From Clostridiales bacterium (GTDB taxonomy: Bacteria > Bacillota > Clostridia > Christensenellales > Christensenellaceae): a stretch of DNA of 7,572 bases. Shown one piece after another: positions 1 through 5,636 of the stretch (within the stretch, counting starts at the first letter, position 1; each line of letters starts with the position of its first letter). The notes beneath the pieces are model-generated. The model worked only from the letters and a program-made list of their open reading frames with translations. It was not told where the DNA came from and ran no database searches. The stretch lies in NCBI GenBank assembly GCA_003343685.1, contig QAKS01000080.1:1-7572 (forward strand), given 5' to 3'. The translations under genes were made by a program, and so were the position numbers.

Positions 1-647
1 GACATCGCCTTGATCACGCCGTAGGAATACGTGACAATCGTCACATCGCGCCCGCGCCGCTTGACGTCGGCTTTTCCCAGAGGAATCGCACGTCCGTCCA
101 CCTCTCCTTCTATGTCATAGCACAGCTTGTGTTCCAAAAATACCACCGGCCCGTCGTCCCGGATTGCGGTGCGCAGCAGTCCTGCCGCATCGCCTGCCGC
201 CGCGGGCATCACCACCTTGAGCCCCGGCACATGGCAAAACCACGCCTCCAGGCTCTGGCTGTGCTGAGCCGCCGCCCCCGTTCCGCCGCCGCACGCGCCG
301 CGGATCACCAGCGGCACACTTGCCTGTCCGCCTGTCATAAAGCGCATTTTCGCAGCTTGGTTGACGATGCCGTCCATGGCCTCCGACACAAAATCGCTGA
401 ACATAAACTCCACCACCGGCCTCTCGCCCGCCATCGCAGCGCCTACCGCCATATTCATAAATGCGCCCTCCGAAATGGGCATATCCATTACGCGGCTCTC
501 CCCGAACCGTTTCTGAAGTCCCTGCGTCGCGCCGAAGCCGCCGCCATACCGACCCACATCCTCGCCCATGACAAACACATGCGCGTCCCTTTGCATCTCC
601 TCTTCCAGCGTGGCAATAATCGCCTCGCGCATCGTCATCCGTTTCAT
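1..647 (-). CDS. TPP-dependent 2-oxoacid/acetoin dehydrogenase E1 component, beta subunit (3' end outside window)
   Basis: This is the beta subunit of the heterotetrameric E1 enzyme that decarboxylates a 2-oxoacid (pyruvate) or cleaves acetoin with thiamine diphosphate and passes the acyl group to a lipoyl E2; it acts in the cytoplasm. The 215 visible residues start at the ATG at 647-645 and stay open to the left edge. They show the family hallmarks: GEDVG (28-32), PISEGAF with Glu60 (the family's ThDP-activating glutamate), RPVVEFMFSDF (76-86), GGGTGAAAQHSQSLEAWF (120-137) and GLKVVMPA (142-149). Family members are about 325 residues, so about one third, including most of the C-terminal transketolase-type domain, is missing only because the window ends. 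The start overlaps the alpha-subunit stop by four bases (ATGA) and has only a weak Shine-Dalgarno, which suggests translational coupling. Pyruvate (PdhB), acetoin (AcoB) and branched-chain (BkdB) substrates cannot be separated from this sequence alone. The family call is very secure. Confidence 0.95.
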   Translation of the reverse strand, partial: MKRMTMREAIIATLEEEMQRDAHVFVMGEDVGRYGGGFGATQGLQKRFGESRVMDMPISEGAFMNMAVGAAMAGERPVVEFMFSDFVSEAMDGIVNQAAKMRFMTGGQASVPLVIRGACGGGTGAAAQHSQSLEAWFCHVPGLKVVMPAAAGDAAGLLRTAIRDDGPVVFLEHKLCYDIEGEVDGRAIPLGKADVKRRGRDVTIVTYSYGVIKAM

Positions 648-1591
648 ACGCAGCTTTCCGCCTTTTTCATATCCGGAACAGGCATGAGACGCGCCCGTTT
701 TACCGCGCGCTCCACAATTTGCCGCGCCTCTCCCTCTATCGCCATCAGCTCGTCGCCGGTTATGCCGTTTTCACTTCTCATCCGCTCTCCCAGCCGTCTG
801 ATGGGGCATCTGTCCATCCATTCATCTAGCTCCCCATGCTCCCGGTATACCAGCCTGTCACTTTTGGAATGCCCTCTCCACCTGTATGTAATCGCCTCTA
901 TCAGCCGAGGGCCTCTGCCGTTTCTCACGTCGTCCGCCGCGCGGGCGGCGGCGTCGCGGACGGCCAGCACATCGTTCCCGTCCACCGTCTCCGCGGCAAT
1001 TCCATATGCCTCCGCCTTGCTTTTCATACACGTCTGTACACTGCTGTTCTCGATCTTGGTGGAAATGCCGTAGCCGTTGTTCTCACAGACAAAAAGAACG
1101 GGGAGCTGCTGCAGCTTTGCAATATTCATCGTCTCGTGAAAATTTCCCGTATTGGTAGCGCCGTCGCCAAAGAACGGCACCACAATCCGTCCCGTCTTCT
1201 GCCGCTTCTGCGCCAGCGCAATGCCTGCGCCTATGGCTATGTCTGCGCCCACAATGCCGTTGGAACCGTAATGTCCGTTTTCGAAATCCGCCATGTGCAT
1301 GGAGCCGCCCAGTCCCATGGAGAGACCGCCGCTCTTTCCCATCATCTCAGCCATCATACCGTCGACGTCGCCTGTCTTTACCATGCAATGCCCGTGGTTT
1401 CGGTGATTGCTGACAATAATATCATCCGCCTCCAGAGCCGCGATTACCCCCGCGGCAATGGCCTCCTCTCCAATATACAGATGGGTGGTGCCGTAAATTT
1501 CGCCGCTCTTCACCAGCTCCTCCGCCTTTTCCTCAAACAGCCTGATGAGCCACATTGTCCCGTATAGTTTTTTGCGTTCTATCGCCGCCAT
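644..1591 (-). CDS. TPP-dependent 2-oxoacid/acetoin dehydrogenase E1 component, alpha subunit
   Basis: This is the ThDP-binding alpha subunit of the same E1 enzyme, 315 residues from the chosen start. The ThDP/Mg2+ motif runs from GDG (142-144) to NN (171-172), the classic GDG-to-NN spacing. Other signatures are HRNHGH (63-68, usually HRGHGH), GLGGSMHM (93-100) and YRWRGHSKSD (236-245). The core GATNTGNFHE...LPVLFVCENNGYGIS resembles AcoA and the short PdhA types more than the longer Bacillus PdhA, so acoA and pdhA are both possible names. An in-frame ATG at 1612-1610 would add seven residues. I prefer 1591 because AAAGGAG (1598-1604) lies six bases before it, while the upstream ATG has no nearby ribosome binding site and sits at the predicted transcription start. 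The gene follows hom after a 109-base gap holding a promoter and palindrome, so it begins a new transcription unit. Genes for E2 and E3 are expected beyond the left edge. Confidence 0.95.
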   Translation of the reverse strand: MAAIERKKLYGTMWLIRLFEEKAEELVKSGEIYGTTHLYIGEEAIAAGVIAALEADDIIVSNHRNHGHCMVKTGDVDGMMAEMMGKSGGLSMGLGGSMHMADFENGHYGSNGIVGADIAIGAGIALAQKRQKTGRIVVPFFGDGATNTGNFHETMNIAKLQQLPVLFVCENNGYGISTKIENSSVQTCMKSKAEAYGIAAETVDGNDVLAVRDAAARAADDVRNGRGPRLIEAITYRWRGHSKSDRLVYREHGELDEWMDRCPIRRLGERMRSENGITGDELMAIEGEARQIVERAVKRARLMPVPDMKKAESCV

Positions 1592-1597
1592 ATCCGT

Positions 1598-1604
1598 CTC
1601 CTTT
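1598..1604 (-). promoter_or_regulatory. Ribosome binding site that fixes the E1 alpha start
   Basis: On the minus strand AAAGGAG lies six bases upstream of the ATG at 1591-1589. It supports that codon over the in-frame ATG 21 bases upstream, which has no comparable site. Confidence 0.8.
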
Positions 1605-1617
1605 AAAATCATATGAA

Positions 1618-1647
1618 ATTATAACAATCCCCTTTACCGATTGTAAA
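1618..1647 (-). promoter_or_regulatory. Sigma-A-type promoter of the E1 alpha/beta operon
   Basis: Read on the minus strand, TTTACA (1647-1642, 5/6 to TTGACA) is followed after 18 bases by a perfect TATAAT (1623-1618). The expected transcription start is near 1611, giving a 5' leader of only about 20 bases before the ATG at 1591. The -35 box and most of the spacer lie inside the 13-bp inverted repeat at 1625-1655, so a protein bound there should affect initiation. No experiment supports this; it rests on consensus match and position. Confidence 0.65.
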
Positions 1648-1655
1648 GGGGATTG
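1625..1655. promoter_or_regulatory. Perfect 13-bp inverted repeat: candidate operator and/or hom terminator
   Basis: CAATCCCCTTTAC (1625-1637) and GTAAAGGGGATTG (1643-1655) are perfect reverse complements separated by the five bases CGATT. The element lies 45 bases after the hom stop and covers the -35 and spacer of the E1 promoter. As RNA it could be a terminator for hom, but the following stretch (TTATAATTTC) is a poor U-tract. Its overlap with a good promoter favours an operator for a dimeric regulator. Both roles are possible at once. I do not recognise the half-site as that of a named regulator. Confidence 0.6.
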
Positions 1656-1700
1656 CCTATTGTTCATATAAAGTTTTGAAGATTGAGAATTTTTACCCAA

Positions 1701-2987
1701 TTACCGGTCTTTCTCAAAGGTTTCCACACGGATCACATTGGAGACCTCCACAACCTCCTCCAGCGCCGCAATTTCTCTGATCGCCTTTTGCAGCGCATTT
1801 TCATGGGCGTTTTTCACCATGAACACGATATTCGCCTTTTCTCCGTCCGTATCCTTCTGAAGGACAGAGGTCAGGTTGATGCCGTTATCGCCGATAATCG
1901 AGGCAATTTTCGCCATCGTCCCCGGCTTGTCCCAAACGATCATGCGCATATAGCAGCCGGTGCGCCAATCCGTGTTGAACACCAGTGTGGGAGACAGCTT
2001 CTTCTGCTCGTTCATAAACGTCATGTAGCGATGTTCCTTTGTGCGGGTGGAATAGACAATGTCGGATACCACAGCGCTCGCCGTAGGCAAATCGCCTGCG
2101 CCGCGTCCATAGAACATCACGTCATCCACAGCGCTGCCGTGAACCATAATGGCGTTAAAGGAGCCCTTCACTCCCGCCAGCGGATGGGTTTTGGGGATCA
2201 TCGTCGGATGAACACGCAGCTCCACATGCTCGCCCTCCCGCTTGCCGATTGCCAGCAGCTTGATCTCCATGCCCAGCTCCTTCGCCGCAGCAATATCGTC
2301 CTTTGTAATGGTCGAGATGCCCTCCCGCAGGATGTGCTCAATCGGCAGCCGAACGTGGAACGCCATAGACGCCAGAATCGACAGCTTGTACATGGCGTCA
2401 TATCCCTCCACATCCTTGGTGGGGTCGGCTTCCGCATAGCCGAGTTCCTGCGCCTCCTTCAGCACCTCGCCATAGTCCAGCCCGTCGTCTGTCATCTTTG
2501 TCAGAATATAATTTGTCGTCCCATTGACAATTCCATAAACCTGTGTAATGGTATTGGCCTGAAGAGAGTCGGTCACAGCGCGCAGAATCGGGATTCCGCC
2601 GCCTACACTGGCCTCAAAGTAAAAGCCGGCGCCCGTCTTTTTCGCTTCACCCTCCAGCTCGGCCCAATGCTGGGCGATCAGATCCTTATTCGCAGATACG
2701 ACCGTCTTGCCCGCGCGCAGGCACTTTGTGATAAACGTCTTAGCCGGCTCGATACCGCCCATGACCTCCACAACCACCTCAATCTCGTCGTCGTTTAAAA
2801 TATCGTCAATAGACGAAACCTTTTTCTCCTCCGGAATCGGTATGGAATATTCAAGAGAGAGTACTTTTTTCACCGAAAGTTCAATACCCTCCTTGTGAGC
2901 GATGTAGTCACCCTCGTTTTCTATTACCCTGTATACGCCGGAGCCGATGGTCCCCATGCCCATAATCGCTGCTTTGACTTGTCTCAT
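1701..2987 (-). CDS. hom: Homoserine dehydrogenase with C-terminal ACT domain
   Basis: It catalyses NAD(P)H-dependent reduction of L-aspartate 4-semialdehyde to L-homoserine, the branch point to threonine and methionine, in the cytoplasm. The 428 residues are the usual length for the monofunctional, ACT-containing form. A Rossmann nucleotide-binding loop GMGTIGSG is at 10-17, SANKD at 98-102 and NGTTNY at 155-160. Residues 179-201 (AQELGYAEADP, then KDVEGYDAMYK) match the homoserine dehydrogenase signature completely, including Asp197 and Lys201. An ACT domain (about 346-428, with WDKPGTMAKIASIIGDNGIN) suggests feedback control, typically by threonine in this family. The start codon overlaps the coaX stop by four bases (ATGA), making hom the last gene of the S component-coaX-hom operon. 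The aspartokinase and threonine synthase genes often found near hom are not adjacent here. Confidence 0.97.
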   Translation of the reverse strand: MRQVKAAIMGMGTIGSGVYRVIENEGDYIAHKEGIELSVKKVLSLEYSIPIPEEKKVSSIDDILNDDEIEVVVEVMGGIEPAKTFITKCLRAGKTVVSANKDLIAQHWAELEGEAKKTGAGFYFEASVGGGIPILRAVTDSLQANTITQVYGIVNGTTNYILTKMTDDGLDYGEVLKEAQELGYAEADPTKDVEGYDAMYKLSILASMAFHVRLPIEHILREGISTITKDDIAAAKELGMEIKLLAIGKREGEHVELRVHPTMIPKTHPLAGVKGSFNAIMVHGSAVDDVMFYGRGAGDLPTASAVVSDIVYSTRTKEHRYMTFMNEQKKLSPTLVFNTDWRTGCYMRMIVWDKPGTMAKIASIIGDNGINLTSVLQKDTDGEKANIVFMVKNAHENALQKAIREIAALEEVVEVSNVIRVETFEKDR

Positions 2988-3760
2988 CTCGTCACCTCTT
3001 TATTTTTCTCATATATGATCCGCAGCCCCTCCAAGGTCAGCAGGCTGTCTATCACGTCTATGGTAGCCGTTTCCTCGGCGATTTCGCTGGACAGGCCGCC
3101 GGTAGCGATGACTTTCACGTCCCCCTTCATCTCTGCCTTCATCTTGCGGAGTATGTAGTCCACTTGGCCTACATACCCATACATAATACCTGCCTGCATA
3201 CACCCGACGGTGTTCCTGTTAATAATATTTTTCGGCTTGTACAGTTCAACTCTCGGGAGCTTTGCCGTATTCACCGTCAGTGCCTCAGACGCCGTCTTTA
3301 CCCCGGGACAGATAACGCCGCCCAGAAAATCCCCGCCGGCTGAAATGGCGCCGAAAGAGGTCGCCGTGCCGAAATCCACTGTAATGCAGGGGCCGCCGTA
3401 TTTCTCATAGGCCGCCACGGCGTTTACGATTCTGTCGCTGCCCAGCTCCCTCGGATTGTCGTACAAGATGTTGATTCCCGTCTTGATCCCCGGGCCGACG
3501 AACAGCGGCTTCCGTTTAAAAAACACGCGGCACATATGCTCTATCGTATAATTAATAGAAGGAATCACCGAAGATATCATAATCCCGTCCACGTCTGACG
3601 GATTTTCCCGTACAAAGTTAAAAAACGACGTAAGCGTCACCCCAAGTTCGTCCGACGAACGTTCCACGCTCGTCGCCATGCGCCATGAGTGCAAAAGCCT
3701 GTCCCCCTCGAACAGCCCGCACTTGGTATTGGAATTGCCTACGTCGAGAACCATTATCAT
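2984..3760 (-). CDS. coaX: Type III pantothenate kinase
   Basis: It phosphorylates pantothenate to 4'-phosphopantothenate with ATP, the first step of CoA biosynthesis. CoaX enzymes are known to be insensitive to CoA feedback and to need a monovalent cation. The 258 residues are typical. Acetate-kinase/Hsp70-fold motifs are all present: DVGNSNTKCG (6-15, phosphate loop), GPGIKTG (89-95), ELGSDR (105-110) with the catalytic Asp109, DFGTATSF (129-136) and GGVICPGV (147-154). GDVKVIATGG (213-222) is the C-terminal nucleotide-site segment. The start at 3760 has AAGGTGA about six bases upstream. Its ATG overlaps the stop of the S-component gene (ATGA), and its stop overlaps hom. Coupling to a transporter S component suggests import followed by trapping of pantothenate. 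The call is secure. Confidence 0.97.
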   Translation of the reverse strand: MIMVLDVGNSNTKCGLFEGDRLLHSWRMATSVERSSDELGVTLTSFFNFVRENPSDVDGIMISSVIPSINYTIEHMCRVFFKRKPLFVGPGIKTGINILYDNPRELGSDRIVNAVAAYEKYGGPCITVDFGTATSFGAISAGGDFLGGVICPGVKTASEALTVNTAKLPRVELYKPKNIINRNTVGCMQAGIMYGYVGQVDYILRKMKAEMKGDVKVIATGGLSSEIAEETATIDVIDSLLTLEGLRIIYEKNKEVTR

Positions 3761-4341
3761 CTGCCGTCACCTTTTGTCTTTCTGAGCGCCATCACGACGG
3801 GAATTGACACAATCACCGCACCGACCGCCTCCAAAGAGCCGTTCAGCGCACCGACTCCGCCGATAATCGCGAGCACCGCCTCGCTGTCAATCCCGCACAG
3901 GACGTAAAAAAGCAGCATCATGCCAAGGTAGAAGACAGTATTGGTGAGAGCGCCTGCCGCTGCGGCAAGGCCTGTCCCCGTCTTTGAGAGCGTACCTTTT
4001 TTCGTTACGCCCTTATATACGAACCAGATGACGATTGGAATGAGCAGCCTCGGCACCAGAGACATGACAATCACCAGCACAGGGCTTTCGCCCATCAGCG
4101 GCACCACCAGCGCACTGGGAGCCGAAAACGCCTTCCACAGGCTCGTGAGTCCAAAGATTCCGCCCAACAGCAGCCCTGTAGGCAATCCGCATATGATCGT
4201 ACCGATTACGATCGGAACAGCCAGAAACGACATGTTCGCCGGGCCGATCGGGATAATGCCAAACGGCGTCAACCCTAAAAACAACGTGATACCGACAAGA
4301 ATGCCGGTAACAGCCAACTTCTTTACGTCTGCTTTTTTCAT
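3757..4341 (-). CDS. ECF transporter S component, probably for pantothenate (PanT-like)
   Basis: This is a 194-residue integral membrane protein, the size of substrate-capture (S) components of energy-coupling factor vitamin importers. About six hydrophobic segments are visible (near 8-26, 36-52, 55-70, 86-108, 123-149 and 166-187), with a basic, loop-rich centre (110-121). Family-like features are PANMSFLAVPIVIG (34-47), the glycine-rich GLLLGGIFGLTSL (56-68) and ALTNTVFYLG (131-140), as in the PF12822-type S-component family. These proteins bind the vitamin and need a shared energizing module (EcfA, EcfA', EcfT), which is not in this window. The substrate is inferred only from the 4-base overlap with coaX: pantothenate, as in PanT. 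A different vitamin or cofactor precursor is possible. CGAGG lies about five bases before the ATG. The gene is first in the operon and follows a leader of about 145 nt. Confidence 0.88.
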   Translation of the reverse strand: MKKADVKKLAVTGILVGITLFLGLTPFGIIPIGPANMSFLAVPIVIGTIICGLPTGLLLGGIFGLTSLWKAFSAPSALVVPLMGESPVLVIVMSLVPRLLIPIVIWFVYKGVTKKGTLSKTGTGLAAAAGALTNTVFYLGMMLLFYVLCGIDSEAVLAIIGGVGALNGSLEAVGAVIVSIPVVMALRKTKGDGR

Positions 4342-4487
4342 TTTTACCTCGCTCAGGCTCCGCCGTTAATTTTTCTTCCGCCGAACCGGCGCTTCCGGGA
4401 ACAAAAGCGATAAGCCTCGGTATGCGATGACCCTCGCCGCCTGTCTGAAACGCTCGATTATCATGTGAAGAGAGCGGATGCCCGTCT
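4342..4487 (-). other. Long 5' leader of the S component-coaX-hom operon
   Basis: If the promoter at 4494-4522 is used, the mRNA has about 145 nt before the start codon at 4341, much longer than needed. It contains an imperfect direct repeat (4407-4420 and 4424-4437, 11 of 14 bases equal), a short hairpin (4379-4391: CGCCG, three-base loop, CGGCG) and a GGCGGAGCC element just before the ribosome binding site. I see no TPP, SAM, cobalamin or T-box consensus. A regulatory role is conjecture, and no open frame here looks like a gene. Confidence 0.3.
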
Positions 4488-4493
4488 TAGGCT

Positions 4494-4522
4494 ATTATAA
4501 ACGATGTACCTGCTCAGTTCAA
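4494..4522 (-). promoter_or_regulatory. Candidate promoter of the S component-coaX-hom operon
   Basis: On the minus strand TTGAAC (4522-4517, 4/6 to consensus) is followed after exactly 17 bases by TATAAT (4499-4494), a perfect -10. The -35 overlaps the tspO stop codon (4516-4514), so tspO and this promoter abut. I see no hairpin terminator between tspO and the promoter, so read-through from tspO is also possible. Confidence 0.6.
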
Positions 4523-4972
4523 GAGCGCAGTAGAAAAATTAAGCACAAATGCAAAGGCCAGCCACGCTATATAAGGCACAGTAAGCCACGCTGCCGCCTT
4601 CGCGGCCCTGCTGCCGGATACAAACATCCATACCCCCGCGAGAATCAGCGCACCGATGACAAAAAGCGCTCCAACCACTGTATGGAGCGTAAAAAAAACA
4701 TAGTTCCAAAAACAGCACCCCACTCCTGTAGCCACATAGGAGAGGCTCCCGCTCCCCTGTCTTTTGACGAGCGTAACGGCAAACGATGCCGCCAGCATGG
4801 CGTACAACACGGGCCAGACAACGGAAAAGACAATCGGAGGCGGCTGCATCGGGCTTTTCTCAAGCGACATATACCACTCCGACTCCGTATCTGTGAGCAG
4901 AAAGCTCACCACCGCCACTACCGCAAAAAACAATATGGCGGTTGCAATATACCCTGCGTTTTTCTTCTTCAT
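4514..4972 (-). CDS. tspO: TspO/MBR family protein (tryptophan-rich sensory protein)
   Basis: This is a 152-residue, five-helix membrane protein of the TspO family, which binds porphyrins and related tetrapyrroles. In bacteria it is linked to stress responses and control of tetrapyrrole levels, and its biochemical role is still debated. The most conserved family block is clear: W33 followed by SLEKSPMQPP (36-45) and FSVVWPVLYAMLA (49-61). The second half has WNYVFF (89-94), and the last helix carries PYIAWLAFAFVLN (133-145), both characteristic. Length is standard (about 150-160). The start at 4972 is supported by AAAAGGAGAGG immediately upstream. It lies between the phage terminator and the CoA operon promoter as a probable single-gene unit. 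Nothing nearby concerns haem or porphyrins, so the context gives no functional clue. Confidence 0.95.
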   Translation of the reverse strand: MKKKNAGYIATAILFFAVVAVVSFLLTDTESEWYMSLEKSPMQPPPIVFSVVWPVLYAMLAASFAVTLVKRQGSGSLSYVATGVGCCFWNYVFFTLHTVVGALFVIGALILAGVWMFVSGSRAAKAAAWLTVPYIAWLAFAFVLNFSTALLN

Positions 4973-5057
4973 CCGTCCTCTCCTTTTACTGTCAGCCTTT
5001 TTGTATCTTTATTATGAACGTTTTGTGGCTATTCTACTATTGGCATCTTTTTATGTT

Positions 5058-5086
5058 ATTATATATATGTCAGATCGAAAGACCAA
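5058..5086 (-). promoter_or_regulatory. Candidate tspO promoter
   Basis: On the minus strand TTGGTC (5086-5081, 3/6 to consensus) precedes TATAAT (5063-5058) with a 17-base spacer, in an AT-rich stretch just downstream of the phage terminator. It predicts a leader of about 80 nt before the tspO start at 4972. The perfect -10 is embedded in an alternating TA run, so it could arise by chance. Confidence 0.4.
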
Positions 5087-5108
5087 AAACCAAAATCCAT
5101 AATAACCA

Positions 5109-5143
5109 AACAGAAAAGCGGGGCAACGCCCCGTTTTTCTGTT
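5109..5143. terminator. Strong intrinsic terminator at the end of the phage lysis genes
   Basis: A 16-bp stem (5109-5124 with 5128-5143) closes a three-base loop. The GC-rich top (CGGGGC/GCCCCG) sits on an A/T-rich base (CAGAAAA / TTTTCTG). Read on the minus strand, the hairpin ends in CTTTTCTGTTT, terminating the run of phage genes that ends at 5166. Read on the plus strand it gives GCCCCG followed by TTTTT. One position is G-U paired in plus RNA but an A-C mismatch in minus RNA. It is therefore probably bidirectional and insulates tspO from the phage genes. Confidence 0.88.
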
Positions 5144-5165
5144 GATTTCATAAATCTGCCGTCCT

Positions 5166-5435
5166 TCATCCCAGTATCATCGTCATCAAACAGGCTGCTG
5201 CGGCGCCCAGTATTCCGGTCGCAGCACATGCCCAGACGGTGCGCAGCTTATACCGGCTTCCCTCCTCGATTTCCCCGATTCTCGCCTCATGATTCATCAT
5301 CTGCGTCGCCAGCTTTTCTACCGACACAGCCAGCCTGTTTGTGCTTTCCGCCAAAGACTTGATCTGCTTCTGCTGCTCGAACAGCGTTCTGATCTTTTCG
5401 TCGTGACGGGCAATCTGCTCCCTGATTTCCTCCAT
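5166..5435 (-). CDS. XhlA-like phage lysis-associated membrane protein
   Basis: This is an 89-residue protein with an N-terminal amphipathic, heptad-like helix (about 1-60, rich in E, K, Q, R) and one C-terminal hydrophobic segment (about 65-88). That is the architecture and almost exactly the length of XhlA from the Bacillus PBSX region. XhlA-type proteins attach to the membrane and help the holin/endolysin pair lyse the cell. It starts four bases after the holin stop with no good Shine-Dalgarno at the normal distance (AAAGAG is about 13 bases away), so translational coupling to the holin is likely. It is the last gene before the terminator at 5109-5143. The assignment rests on architecture and context, since the sequence itself has few diagnostic residues. 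Confidence 0.75.
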   Translation of the reverse strand: MEEIREQIARHDEKIRTLFEQQKQIKSLAESTNRLAVSVEKLATQMMNHEARIGEIEEGSRYKLRTVWACAATGILGAAAACLMTMILG

Positions 5436-5439
5436 AGCG

Positions 5440-5634
5440 TCATATTTTCTCTTTATCCGTAGGATTGTTCACAATGCCGAAGCCCGCCAGCACCGGCAGC
5501 AGCACCTCCATCAGCCCGTTTACCGTATCCCCCATGTCAATTCCGGCTGCCGTTTTGACCACATATACCACCAACGCTGCCAGCGCCATCCAAAGCGCCC
5601 AGCTTTTCAATCTGTTCTGTCTGTTTTCTTCCAT
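5440..5634 (-). CDS. Small phage holin (phiLC3/Phage_holin_1-like)
   Basis: This is a 64-residue protein with a charged, polar N-terminus, a hydrophobic segment at about 11-29, a short loop containing GIDMGD, a second hydrophobic segment at about 38-56 and a polar tail. The FGIVNNPTDK motif (52-61) at the end of the second helix resembles the GI-x-N/D-PT ending of phiLC3-type holins. Holins form lesions in the membrane at a set time so that the endolysin can reach the wall. GGGAGG lies about ten bases upstream. The start comes two bases after the endolysin stop and the gene is followed four bases later by the XhlA-like gene, a compact lysis cassette. Confidence 0.8.
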   Translation of the reverse strand: MEENRQNRLKSWALWMALAALVVYVVKTAAGIDMGDTVNGLMEVLLPVLAGFGIVNNPTDKEKI

Positions 5635-5636
5635 AT

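Noticed and set aside
129..1073. Long plus-strand open frame (314 codons) and another at 836-1567
   Set aside because: They lie opposite the E1 beta and E1 alpha genes, whose minus-strand products show complete family motifs. The plus-strand products are rich in H, R, S and C and have no recognisable domain.
1683..2798. Plus-strand open frame of 371 codons
   Set aside because: It is antisense to hom, and its composition (many H, R, N, Q, no motif) is that of a shadow of a GC-biased gene.
4379..4391. Short hairpin as terminator of tspO
   Set aside because: The stem is only five base pairs, the following bases are AAGAAAAATT rather than a U-run, and it lies well inside the predicted leader of the next operon.
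4342..4487. TPP, SAM, cobalamin or T-box riboswitch before the S-component gene
   Set aside because: None of the conserved core sequences of those elements is visible, and there is no terminator/anti-terminator pair with a U-tract. Only a generic leader is reported.
5166..5634. Toxin-antitoxin pair (two small adjacent genes)
   Set aside because: Both products are membrane proteins with holin- and XhlA-like architecture directly behind an endolysin, so a lysis cassette explains them better.
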